The notes beneath the pieces are model-generated. The model saw nothing but the letters and a program-made list of their open reading frames with translations. It was not told the origin of the DNA and did no database searches. Below are positions 1 to 7,128 of a stretch of DNA of 64,000 nt, piece by piece (the first letter of the stretch is position 1; each line of letters opens with the position of its first letter). Origin of the DNA: Pseudomonas solani (GTDB lineage Bacteria > Pseudomonadota > Gammaproteobacteria > Pseudomonadales > Pseudomonadaceae); contig NZ_AP023081.1 in the NCBI RefSeq assembly GCF_026072635.1, positions 528,501 through 592,500 of the forward strand, in the 5' to 3' direction. The translations under genes and the position numbers were made by a program.

Positions 1-1
1 C

Positions 2-2062
2 CTGTCACGCGGGCGCGAGGAGCTGGAGGCGCTGACCGACAGCCACCTGCGCCTGCTGGGCAACGCCGGCGTGCTCCACCCGGCCCTGGGCCGGGCGGCG
101 CTGGAGGCGCGCCTGGTCTTCCGCGACCTGCAGCAGGAGCCGGCGCTGTCGCGCATCGAAGGCAACAAGGGCATCAGCCTGGCGCGGGCGCGCCTGTCGA
201 GCATGCTGCAGATGCCGCTCTACGACCTCGACCGCCTCGACCTGGCCGCCAGCAGCAGCCTGCAGGGCGAGTTGCAGCAGGCCGTCACCACCTACCTGCA
301 CGACCTCGCCGAGCCGGCCTACGCCGAGCAGGCCGGGTTGTTCGGCGAGCGCCTGCTGTCGCCGGAGAAGACCCGCGAGGTGCGCTACAGCTTCACCCTG
401 TTCGAGCGCACGCCCTCGGGCAACCAGGTGCGGGTGCAGACCGACAACACCGACCAGCCCTTCGACATCAACGAGGGCAGCAAGCTCGAGCTGGGTTCCA
501 CCGCCAAGCTGCGGGTGCTGGCCACCTACCTCGACTCCATCACCGCACTGCACACCCACTACGGCGAGATGCCGGCGGCGGAGCTGCGCAAGGTGCAGGT
601 CGACCCGCTGGACGCCCTGAGCCGCTGGGCCCTCGACTACCTGGCCACCACCCACGACCGCAGCCTGGCGCCGATGCTGGCGGCGGCGCTGGACCGCACC
701 TACTCGGCCAGCCCCAGCGAGAGCTTCTTCACCGGCGGCGGGCTGCACACCTTCAGCAACTTCCGCAAGGAGGACAACGGCCGCAACCCGAGCCTGCGCG
801 ACGCCCTCCGCGAGTCGATCAACCTGCCCTTCGTGCGCCTGCTGCGCGACATCGTGCGCCACGACATCTACCGCCCCGACGGCGGCAAGGTGGCGCTGCT
901 CTCCGACGACAAGGACCCGCGCCGCCAGGGCTACCTGGACCTGTTCGTCTCCCGCGAGAGCCAGACCTACCTGCTGCGTTTCTGGAACAAGTACAAGGGC
1001 AAGGACGCCGACGAGCGCATGGCCACCTTCCTCGATGGCCTGCGCCCCTGGGCCTCGCGCCTCGCGGCCATCCACCGCTACCTGCAGCCCCAGGCCGACC
1101 GCGCGACCTTCGCCGCCTTCATGCGCGAGCGCCTGCCCAACGAGGCCCTGGGCGAGAAGCGCATCAACCAGCTGTACGACCGCTACGGCCCCGGCGCCTT
1201 CAACCTCAACGACCAGGGTTACGTGGCGCGGGTGCACCCGCTGGAGCTGTGGCTGCTGGCCTACCTGCAGGGCCACCCGCAGGCCACCTACCGCGAGGCG
1301 GTGGAAGCCAGCGGCGGGCCGCGCAGCGAGGTGTACGGCTGGCTGTTCAAGTCACAGCGCAAGAACGCCCGGGACAAGCGCATCCGCATCATGCTGGAGG
1401 TGGAAGCCTTCCTCGATATCCACCAGCAGTGGCGCCAGCTGGGCTATCCCTTCGACCACCTGGTGCCCTCCCTGGCCACCGCGCTGGGCAGCTCGGGCGA
1501 TCGCCCGGCGGCGCTGGCGGAGCTGATGGGGATCATCGTCAACGACGGCGTGCGCCTGCCCACAGTGCGCATCGACCGCCTGCATTTCGCCGCCGACACC
1601 CCCTACGAAACCCTGCTCAGCCACGCGGCGGCGCCGGGCAAGCGGGTGATGGCCTCGGAAGTGGCGACGGCGTTGCGCGAGGCGCTCTCGCAAGTGGTGG
1701 ATGCCGGTACCGCGCGGCGCCTGCAAGGCACCTTCACCCAGCCCGACGGCAAGCCGCTGGTGATGGGCGGCAAGACCGGTACAGGGGATAACCGCCTGCA
1801 GACGGTGGGGCGCAGCGGCCAGGTGATCAGCTCCAAGGCACTGAACCGCACCGCCACCTTCGTCTTCTACCTGGGGCCGCGGCACTTCGGCACCCTCACC
1901 GCCTACGTGGCAGGCAGCCAGGCGTCGAACTTCCGCTTCACCTCGGCGCTGCCGGTGCAGGTGATGAAGGGCATGGCGCCGATCCTCCAGCCCTACCTGG
2001 AGCCGGGCCGCGCCACCCTGTGCCAGATGCCGGAAGCCTCGGTGCGGGCCAGCCGGCTCTGA
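2..2062 (+). CDS. Class A penicillin-binding protein / GT51-family protein, C-terminal part (5' truncated by window edge)
   Basis: The open frame runs in from the window edge, so the start and most of any glycosyltransferase domain are missing. The visible part carries the three penicillin-binding transpeptidase motifs in order: STAK (catalytic serine and lysine, nt about 497-508), SIN (nt about 815-823) and KTG (nt 1772-1780, within GGKTGTGDN). This is the periplasmic domain that cross-links peptidoglycan. A long insert lies between SIN and KTG, unlike compact PBP1a/1b enzymes, which suggests one of the large uncharacterised GT51 proteins of Pseudomonas (I recall PA0788 at this position in PAO1). 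The exact subfamily is inference. Confidence 0.8.
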   Translation: MSRGREELEALTDSHLRLLGNAGVLHPALGRAALEARLVFRDLQQEPALSRIEGNKGISLARARLSSMLQMPLYDLDRLDLAASSSLQGELQQAVTTYLHDLAEPAYAEQAGLFGERLLSPEKTREVRYSFTLFERTPSGNQVRVQTDNTDQPFDINEGSKLELGSTAKLRVLATYLDSITALHTHYGEMPAAELRKVQVDPLDALSRWALDYLATTHDRSLAPMLAAALDRTYSASPSESFFTGGGLHTFSNFRKEDNGRNPSLRDALRESINLPFVRLLRDIVRHDIYRPDGGKVALLSDDKDPRRQGYLDLFVSRESQTYLLRFWNKYKGKDADERMATFLDGLRPWASRLAAIHRYLQPQADRATFAAFMRERLPNEALGEKRINQLYDRYGPGAFNLNDQGYVARVHPLELWLLAYLQGHPQATYREAVEASGGPRSEVYGWLFKSQRKNARDKRIRIMLEVEAFLDIHQQWRQLGYPFDHLVPSLATALGSSGDRPAALAELMGIIVNDGVRLPTVRIDRLHFAADTPYETLLSHAAAPGKRVMASEVATALREALSQVVDAGTARRLQGTFTQPDGKPLVMGGKTGTGDNRLQTVGRSGQVISSKALNRTATFVFYLGPRHFGTLTAYVAGSQASNFRFTSALPVQVMKGMAPILQPYLEPGRATLCQMPEASVRASRL

Positions 2063-2066
2063 GGGC

Positions 2067-2285
2067 TCACTCCTGGCGGCGGCGCACGTCGATGAACAGC
2101 GACTCGACCTTCTCCCGCGCCCAGGGCGTCTTGCGCAGGAAGGTCAGGCTCGACTTGATGCTCGGGTCGCTCTTGAAGCAGCGGATATCGATGCGCTTGG
2201 CCAGCCCGTCCCAACCGTACTTGGCGACCAGCTCTTCGAGGATCTTTGCCAGGGTCATGCCGTGCAGGGGGTCTTGGGAGCTCAC
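2067..2285 (-). CDS. VF530 family (DUF2132) small DNA-binding protein
   Basis: A 72-residue protein that I recognise as the VF530/DUF2132 family from its N-terminal half (DPLHGMTLAKILEELVAKYG) and the later WARxKVE segment. Family members are small basic helical proteins annotated as DNA binding on structural grounds; no cellular role is established. It is convergent with the penicillin-binding protein gene, with only 4 nt between the stop codons. Confidence 0.8.
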   Translation of the reverse strand: MSSQDPLHGMTLAKILEELVAKYGWDGLAKRIDIRCFKSDPSIKSSLTFLRKTPWAREKVESLFIDVRRRQE

Positions 2286-2360
2286 GTAAACGCCTCGATG
2301 GGGGGAAAGCGTGGCAGCTTAGGGCAATGGCCGTGCCTTGCGAAGAGGAACCTCCCGTAG

Positions 2361-2378
2361 GGGCGACTTCAGTCGCCC
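2361..2378. repeat. Short perfect hairpin GGGCGACT-tc-AGTCGCCC
   Basis: Eight-base perfect arms with a 2-base loop, followed directly by the REP-like element. This is a common kind of Pseudomonas intergenic palindrome. No T-run follows, so it is not an obvious intrinsic terminator. Confidence 0.6.
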
Positions 2379-2400
2379 AGCGGCGCGCAGTGCCGCCATC

Positions 2401-2425
2401 GCGGGAGCGAATCCATTCGCGAAGC
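2401..2425. repeat. REP-like element
   Basis: The core GGGAGCGAATCCATTCGCGA is nearly the reverse complement of the sequence at 4647-4674 and resembles the one at 42828-42854. A recurring GC-rich palindromic unit of this kind is the hallmark of Pseudomonas REP sequences. The three copies in this window support the call. Confidence 0.65.
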
Positions 2426-2437
2426 GTGCGTCAGCAT

Positions 2438-2521
2438 GGGTTTCGCTTCGCTCTACCCATCCTACGGGCTCGGCACGCGCGTGACGGCGGCCTTCGTAGG
2501 ATGGGTAGAGGTACGAAACCC
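2438..2521. repeat. Imperfect inverted repeat flanking an 28-nt spacer
   Basis: The left arm (2438-2466, GGGTTTCG...CCATCCTACG) and right arm (2495-2521, CGTAGGATGG...CGAAACCC) are near-complementary over about 27 nt, with a GC-rich spacer. Single arms of this sequence are frequent in intergenic DNA of gamma-proteobacteria. The paired arrangement could fold into a long stem or be a small non-autonomous element. Confidence 0.65.
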
Positions 2522-2626
2522 ATCGATGGGGCGCATCAGACACAAGAACGTGCCAAGCCCGGCAACCTTTGGTGGAGGTAAAAAGCGGCTCCACCACGCA
2601 TCGATCATGCCCAGTGGCGGCCCTGA

Positions 2627-2932
2627 TCACTTCAACCCCGCCACCCCGGCGATGATCAGCGCCACCGACAGCAGCTTCACCGGGGTGATGGATTCGCCCA
2701 GTAGCGCCACGCCGAGGATGACGGTGCCGAGGGTGCCGATGGCGGTCCAGATCGGGTAGGCGACGCTCACCGGCAGCACGCGCATGGCCAGGGTGAGGAA
2801 GTAGATGCCGGCGGTGGCCGCCAGCACCACCAGGGCGCTGGGCAGCGGTTGGGTGAAGCCGTTGGCGTACTTCATGCTCATGGCGAAGAGCACCTCGAAG
2901 AACGCCGCGATCAGCAGGAACAACCAGGCCAT
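2627..2932 (-). CDS. Small multidrug resistance (SMR) family transporter, SugE/Gdx-like
   Basis: A 101-residue protein with four hydrophobic segments spanning most of its length, the size and layout of SMR exporters. The essential membrane-embedded glutamate of TM1 is present (Glu13 in AAFFEVLFA), followed by the family MKYANGFT loop and a PVSVAYPIWTAIG segment in TM3. SMR proteins work as antiparallel dimers in the inner membrane, exporting guanidinium or quaternary ammonium cations against protons. The sequence looks closer to SugE/Gdx than to EmrE, but substrate cannot be decided from sequence alone. No guanidine riboswitch was seen upstream. The azoreductase gene lies just upstream on the same strand. 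Confidence 0.85.
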   Translation of the reverse strand: MAWLFLLIAAFFEVLFAMSMKYANGFTQPLPSALVVLAATAGIYFLTLAMRVLPVSVAYPIWTAIGTLGTVILGVALLGESITPVKLLSVALIIAGVAGLK

Positions 2933-2942
2933 GGCGACCTCC

Positions 2943-3581
2943 TCAGAAGACCTCGGCCAGCTCCACCAGGGCGCGCTCCGCGCGCTGGTAGGACTGCTGG
3001 AAGGCGTCGCCGCCGAACTCGTCGTTCTCCACCGCCACCACCGTCACGTCGGTGATGCCGATGTAGCCCAGCACGGTGCGCAGGTAGGCGTCAGCGTGGT
3101 TCATGTGGGCGTTGACGCCGCCGGGGCCGTAGCCGTGGTCGCCACGGGTGGTGATGATCAGCGCCTTGCGCCCCAGCACCAGCGGTGTGTAGGGGTTGCC
3201 GGGACGGTCGGGGTGGAAGTCGAAGGTGCGGCGGATGCGCACGATCTGGTCGACCCAGGCCTTGACCCCGCTGGGCACGCCGAAGTTGTACATGGGCGCG
3301 GAAATCACCAGGCGGTCGGCGGCGAACAGCTCGTCCACCAGCAGGTCGCTGAGGGCCAGGTCGGCCTTCATCACCTCGCTGCGCTTCTCCGGCTCGGGGT
3401 GGAAGGCAGCGGCGATCCAGCCTTCGGTGACCGGGGCGATGGGCGAGCGACCGACTTCGCGGTGGGTCACCTGGCGGGCGGCGTCCTGGCCCTGCCAGGC
3501 GGCGAGGAAGGCGTCCTGCAGGCGGCGAGAGTGGGAACGTTCGCCACGGGGGCTGCCTTGGATCGAGAGAATGCGGTTCAT
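2943..3581 (-). CDS. azoR: FMN-dependent NADH-azoreductase
   Basis: A 212-residue flavodoxin-fold protein starting MNRILSIQGSPRGERSHSRR, the FMN phosphate-binding N-terminus of AzoR. It has the PMYNFGVPSGVKAWVDQI segment and an HGYGPGG-type region typical of the family. It reduces azo dyes and quinones with NADH in the cytosol. The ATG at 3581 was chosen because CAGGAGCAACAG places a good ribosome binding site in front of it; a longer upstream frame adds 30 residues unlike the family. The gene is divergent from the LysR regulator at 3720, which probably controls it, and lies upstream of the SMR gene with 10 nt between them, so the two may be cotranscribed. Confidence 0.9.
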   Translation of the reverse strand: MNRILSIQGSPRGERSHSRRLQDAFLAAWQGQDAARQVTHREVGRSPIAPVTEGWIAAAFHPEPEKRSEVMKADLALSDLLVDELFAADRLVISAPMYNFGVPSGVKAWVDQIVRIRRTFDFHPDRPGNPYTPLVLGRKALIITTRGDHGYGPGGVNAHMNHADAYLRTVLGYIGITDVTVVAVENDEFGGDAFQQSYQRAERALVELAEVF

Positions 3582-3682
3582 CTGTTGCTCCTGGGTCAAG
3601 GTCGTTTCTTGGAGGCCGGTGACGGGCCTGAACACAGGCACTAAGCTAGGTCCAGCCGTATTTCCGGACAAATGACCGATAG

Positions 3683-3708
3683 TTCATCGGGATGAATCCA
3701 TTTCATCC
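3683..3708. promoter_or_regulatory. Candidate LysR-regulator operator (three half-sites)
   Basis: TTCATC-GG-GATGAA-TCCAT-TTCATC: three alternating half-sites form two overlapping palindromes in the 138-nt azoR/lysR intergenic space, ending 11 nt before the regulator ATG. This position fits autoregulation plus control of azoR. The regulator-operator pairing is inference. Confidence 0.5.
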
Positions 3709-3719
3709 GTGGAGCCCAG

Positions 3720-4613
3720 ATGTTCGCCAACCTGCCCCTGACCGCCCTGCGCACCTTCGAGTCCGCCGCTCGCCTGCTGAGCTTCAAGGCCGCCGCCGAG
3801 GAACTGGCGGTGACGCCCACGGCGGTGTCCCACCAGATCCGCAGCCTGGAAGGCTGGCTCGGGGCACCGCTGTTCGAGCGCCTGCCCCGCAGCGTGCGCC
3901 TCACGGCCTGCGGCCAGCAACTGTTCGGCAGCCTGCACGGGGCGCTGCTGGAGGTGACCCAGACCCTCGACCAGTTGCGCCCGCAGCGCAGCGGCGGCCA
4001 GTTGACCCTGTCCACCACCCCGGCCTTCGCCGCGCTGTGGCTGATCCCCCGCCTGGGGCGCTTCTATGCCGCGCACCCGGCCATCAGCCTGCGCCTGGAC
4101 ACCCGCAACACCCTGGTGGACCTGCACCAGGACGCCAGCATCGACCTGGTGATCCGCTACGGCATCGGCAGCTACCCCAGCCTGCACAGCCAGTGCCTGC
4201 TGGACGAGTGCTTCGGCGTCTACGGCTCGCCGGCGCTGGTGGCCGAGCTGGGCAACCGCCAGCCGACGCTGATCACCATCCGCTGGCGCAACGCGCAGCT
4301 CTACGAACTGGGCTGGAAGGCCTGGTGCCAGGCCGCCGGCGAGCAGCGCCTGCTGGAGACCGCGCCGCAGCGCGAGTACGACGAGGAGCACTACGCCCTG
4401 CAAGCGGCCATCGCCGGCCAGGGGCTGGTGCTGGCGAGCTCGATCCTGGTGTCCGAAAGCGTCGCCAGCGGCCTGCTGGTGCCCTACCGGCCGGAGATCA
4501 GCGTGGAGGGCGCGGGCTATTCCACCCTCTGCGTGCCGGGCCGCGAGCGGCACCCGCCGGTGAAGGCGTTCTTCGATTGGTTGAGCCGGGAGGTGGTAGG
4601 CACCCCCTCGTAG
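3720..4613 (+). CDS. LysR family transcriptional regulator (GcvA-like)
   Basis: A 297-residue protein with an N-terminal winged helix-turn-helix (residues about 8-65; PLTALRTFESAARLLSFKAA, then AVSHQIRSLEGWLG) and a C-terminal periplasmic-binding-fold effector domain. The PLTALRTFE start and TPTAVSHQIR recognition helix are typical of the GcvA subgroup. It lies divergent from azoR, with a candidate operator of three TTCATC/GATGAA half-sites between them. The likely role is control of azoR and perhaps the SMR pump in response to quinone or azo compounds; that is inference from position. Confidence 0.85.
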   Translation: MFANLPLTALRTFESAARLLSFKAAAEELAVTPTAVSHQIRSLEGWLGAPLFERLPRSVRLTACGQQLFGSLHGALLEVTQTLDQLRPQRSGGQLTLSTTPAFAALWLIPRLGRFYAAHPAISLRLDTRNTLVDLHQDASIDLVIRYGIGSYPSLHSQCLLDECFGVYGSPALVAELGNRQPTLITIRWRNAQLYELGWKAWCQAAGEQRLLETAPQREYDEEHYALQAAIAGQGLVLASSILVSESVASGLLVPYRPEISVEGAGYSTLCVPGRERHPPVKAFFDWLSREVVGTPS

Positions 4614-4646
4614 GTCGAGTGCAACCCGACGGTCCGCCCCACACAC

Positions 4647-4674
4647 GCATCGCGAATGAATTCGCTCCCACGAA
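4647..4674. repeat. REP-like element
   Basis: GCATCGCGAATGAATTCGCT followed by CCCACGAA. It contains the GCGAATGAATTCGC palindrome and is the counterpart (opposite orientation) of the element at 2401-2425. Confidence 0.65.
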
Positions 4675-4715
4675 AAGCAAGGGTCGTCACCGTGCGGCAG
4701 GCGTTTTCCCGGGCA

Positions 4716-4753
4716 TAAAAAAACGGCCCGGGTCCGAGGACGAGGGCCGTTGA
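4716..4753 (-). terminator. Intrinsic terminator of putP
   Basis: On the minus strand AACGGCCC pairs with GGGCCGTT around a 12-base loop and is followed by a run of seven T. It lies about 55 nt after the putP stop. Confidence 0.85.
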
Positions 4754-4806
4754 AGCACTATCAAATTGTTTACCGCGCGGGCTCTGCGGCCCGGGCGGCT
4801 AGATCA

Positions 4807-6300
4807 TCAGGCGCTGGCGTCCTGGTATTCCTTCTCGGCTTCGTCGAAGCGCTTGACCATGGCCGCGGACGGGCCGCTGCCGATGTGGCTGAAGATCAGG
4901 ATGCCGAGGGTGGCGAGGATGAAGCCGGGGACGATTTCATACAGGCCGGTCCAGCCGAAGAACTGCTTCCACAGCACCACGGTGACGGCACCGAAGATCA
5001 TGCCGGCCAGGGCGCCGTTACGGGTCATGCCCTTCCACAGCAGGGAGAGGATGACCACGGGGCCGAAGGCGGCACCGAAGCCGGCCCAGGCGTAGGACAC
5101 CAGGCCCAGGACCTTGCTCTCGGGGTTGGCGGCGATGAGGATGGCGATCACAGCTACCAGCAGCACCATGGCGCGGCCGACCCAGACCAGTTCGACCTGG
5201 CTGGCGTTCTTGCGGAAGAAGGCCTTGTAGAAGTCTTCGGTCAGGGCGCTGGAGCACACCAGCAGCTGGCAGCTGAGGGTGGACATCACCGCGGCGAGGA
5301 TGGCGGACAGCAGCACGCCGGCGACCCAGGGGTTGAACAGCAGCTTGGCCAGTTCGATGAACACGCGCTCGGGGTTCTCGGTGACGGCGCCGGCGACTTC
5401 CGGGTGGGCCGAGAAGTAGGCGATGCCGAAGAAGCCCACGGCCACGGCGCCGCCGAGGCAGAGCACCATCCAGGTCATGGAGATGCGGCGGGCGGCCGGG
5501 ATCGACTTGACCGAATCAGCGGCCATGAAGCGCGCCAGGATGTGCGGTTGGCCGAAGTAGCCCAGGCCCCAGGCCAGCAGCGAGATCACGCCGACGAAGG
5601 ACGCGCCCTTGAGCATGTCGAAGCTGGTGGCGTCCTTCAGCTCGATGGCGGCGAAGGTGGGGTCGATGCCACCGGTGGCCAGCATCACCACGATGGGGGT
5701 GAGGATCAGGGCGAAGATCATCAGCGAGGCTTGCACGGTGTCGGTCCAGCTCACCGCCAGGAAGCCACCGACGAAGGTGTAGGCGATGGTGGCGGCGGCG
5801 CCGGCCCAGAGGGCGGTCTCGTAGGAGAGGCCGAAGGTGCTCTCGAACAGACGGGCACCGGCGACGATGCCGGATGCGCAGTAGATGGTGAAGAACACCA
5901 GGATCACCAGGGCCGAGAAGATGCGCAGGATGCGGCTGTGGTCTTCGAAGCGGTTGGTGAAGTAGTCGGGCAGGGTCAGGGCGTTGCCGTTGTGCTCGGT
6001 CTGCACGCGCAGACGGCCGGCAACCCACAGCCAGTTGAGATAAGCACCGACGATCAGGCCGATGGCGATCCAGCTTTCCGACAAGCCGGAGAGGTAGACG
6101 GCACCCGGAAGGCCCATCAGCAGCCAGCCGCTCATGTCGGAGGCGCCAGCGGACAGTGCGGTGACGAAGCTGCCGAGGCTGCGGCCACCGAGGATGTAGT
6201 CGGAAAGGTTGTTGGTGGCGCGGTAGGCCGCGAAGCCGATCAGCACCATGGCAGCGATATAGATCACGAAGGTGATCAGCATCGGGTTGCTCATACTCAT
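4807..6300 (-). CDS. putP: Sodium/proline symporter PutP
   Basis: A 497-residue polytopic inner-membrane protein of the solute:sodium symporter family. The SDYILGGRSLG segment is followed by ALSAGASDMSGWLLMGLPGA, in which Asp55 and Ser57 correspond to the sodium-site residues of E. coli PutP. It takes up proline with Na+ for use as carbon and nitrogen. The ATG at 6300 (MSMSNPML) has a GGGGAGA ribosome binding site; the longer upstream frame is rejected. The leader carries an AACAACAA Crc/Hfq-type motif and a cluster of GTTGCA half-sites of the PutA operator type about 360-390 nt upstream. putA, often adjacent in Pseudomonas, is not in this window. Confidence 0.95.
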   Translation of the reverse strand: MSMSNPMLITFVIYIAAMVLIGFAAYRATNNLSDYILGGRSLGSFVTALSAGASDMSGWLLMGLPGAVYLSGLSESWIAIGLIVGAYLNWLWVAGRLRVQTEHNGNALTLPDYFTNRFEDHSRILRIFSALVILVFFTIYCASGIVAGARLFESTFGLSYETALWAGAAATIAYTFVGGFLAVSWTDTVQASLMIFALILTPIVVMLATGGIDPTFAAIELKDATSFDMLKGASFVGVISLLAWGLGYFGQPHILARFMAADSVKSIPAARRISMTWMVLCLGGAVAVGFFGIAYFSAHPEVAGAVTENPERVFIELAKLLFNPWVAGVLLSAILAAVMSTLSCQLLVCSSALTEDFYKAFFRKNASQVELVWVGRAMVLLVAVIAILIAANPESKVLGLVSYAWAGFGAAFGPVVILSLLWKGMTRNGALAGMIFGAVTVVLWKQFFGWTGLYEIVPGFILATLGILIFSHIGSGPSAAMVKRFDEAEKEYQDASA

Positions 6301-6318
6301 TGGGGGTCTCCCCTGTCG

Positions 6319-6327
6319 TTTGTTGTT
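6319..6327 (-). promoter_or_regulatory. Crc/Hfq-type CA motif in putP leader
   Basis: AACAACAAA on the minus strand, about 18 nt before the putP ATG. It matches AAnAAnAA, the Hfq/Crc target that represses translation during catabolite repression in Pseudomonas. Confidence 0.5.
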
Positions 6328-6662
6328 ATGGAGGTGCGACGGGTATTTCGCATCTCTCTGGTTGGCATTTGGCAGTTGCTCGGGGCAATTACCGATTGGT
6401 TTGCGGGCCCGGCGCAACCCGTGGGGGTGCAACCTCTGCCCGTCATCGGTGCTCAGGCGTCATGCCTCGCCTCAGGACGAGACGCCAAGCCATCCGGACT
6501 GCACCTGGTCTTCCTGGTCCGGTCTGGCCATATCGATTCGCCGCTGGGTCAAGTGTCGACCCGGCCGCGCGAAAGGGACAGCGGAATGTAGAGAGCGGTG
6601 GCGCCCTTTTCTTTCGAAAAGCTCCGGAGTTATTGCGAAATCCTCCGACTGTCCAACAAGAC

Positions 6663-6693
6663 GTGCAACCTGGTTGCACCACAAGGTGCAACC
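6663..6693. promoter_or_regulatory. PutA-type operator cluster upstream of putP
   Basis: GTGCAACC-T-GGTTGCAC-C-ACAAG-GTGCAACC: three half-sites form two overlapping perfect palindromes. Each contains GTTGCA or its complement TGCAAC, the published recognition motif of the PutA ribbon-helix-helix domain in E. coli. Another GGTGCAACC lies at 6426-6434. Confidence 0.6.
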
Positions 6694-6707
6694 GCCGCTC
6701 TGCAATG

Positions 6708-7127
6708 CTACTTGTGGATGACCTGACCGCGCATCGGCGCGAGGCGTGCGAGCAGGCGATTCTGGGTGCGGCTGGAGATGCCTTCGGCGTCCATGGCGTC
6801 CTGCAGGTCTTCCACCAGGGCGTTGAAATCGCTTTCGGTGAGGCGCTGGCCCTTGTGGCTCTCCTCCATGCTGTCGCCGGTGTATTCGCAGGGGCCACCC
6901 GCCTCGACGCAGAACTGCTCCACCAGCTTGTCGCGCAGGCGTTCGATGTCGATCTTGCGGAAGTGTTCGACGATGCGCTCGTCCTTGGCGATGTTCAGCA
7001 GCATGCCTTCGACGATGCGGGTGATGCCGGGCGTGCCGCCCAGGTCCTGGTAGAGGCTGTCGTCCCTCGGTGGCTGCTGGGCGCAGGCGGCCAGGACCAG
7101 GGTGGCGACGAGGATCAGGCGGCGCAT
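6708..7127 (-). CDS. Exported lipoprotein group I truncated hemoglobin
   Basis: A 139-residue protein. The N-terminus (MRRLILVATLVLAACAQ) is a lipoprotein signal peptide with lipobox LAAC (lipidated Cys15). The rest is a group I (TrHbN) 2-on-2 globin: YQDLGGTPGITRIV, then CVEAGGPCEYTG, then SMEESHKG, where His91 is the expected proximal heme ligand. TrHbN proteins bind O2/NO and can dioxygenate NO. A membrane-anchored periplasmic version is unusual, since most are cytosolic. It is the last gene of a four-gene minus-strand operon; its ATG follows the DUF3034 stop after 1 nt, implying translational coupling. The ATG at 7127 is chosen because it gives the signal peptide; the longer frame does not. 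Confidence 0.88.
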   Translation of the reverse strand: MRRLILVATLVLAACAQQPPRDDSLYQDLGGTPGITRIVEGMLLNIAKDERIVEHFRKIDIERLRDKLVEQFCVEAGGPCEYTGDSMEESHKGQRLTESDFNALVEDLQDAMDAEGISSRTQNRLLARLAPMRGQVIHK

Positions 7128-7128
7128 G

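Larger units (their letters stand above)
2286..2626. other. Gene-free stretch holding Pseudomonas-type intergenic repeats
   Basis: This 341-nt gap has no credible gene. A minus-strand open frame across it is a translation of repeat DNA. It contains a perfect 8-bp hairpin (2361-2378), a REP-like element (2401-2425) and a long imperfect inverted repeat (2438-2521), each listed separately. Confidence 0.75.
6301..6707. other. Gene-free putP upstream region
   Basis: A 407-nt region between putP and the globin gene. It holds the putP leader with a CA motif (6319-6327), a GGTGCAACC site (6426-6434) and the three-half-site PutA-like operator (6663-6693). Both flanking genes are on the minus strand, so this region also contains the 3' end of the globin operon. 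A weak CTTTTC/GAAAAG palindrome lies near 6607-6622. I see no gene here. Confidence 0.7.

Noticed and set aside
2319..2630. Minus-strand open frame of 103 codons
   Set aside because: It translates the intergenic repeats (contains a GWVERSETH-type string typical of such repeat DNA), lacks a ribosome binding site and overlaps the SMR gene end.
4750..6591. 613-codon plus-strand open frame opposite putP, and similar long antisense frames (for example 8118-10337, 12026-14413, 61314-63059)
   Set aside because: These are shadows of real genes in high-GC DNA. Their translations are low-complexity (rich in Gly, Ala, His, Gln) with no domain, and the opposite strand holds a well-conserved protein.
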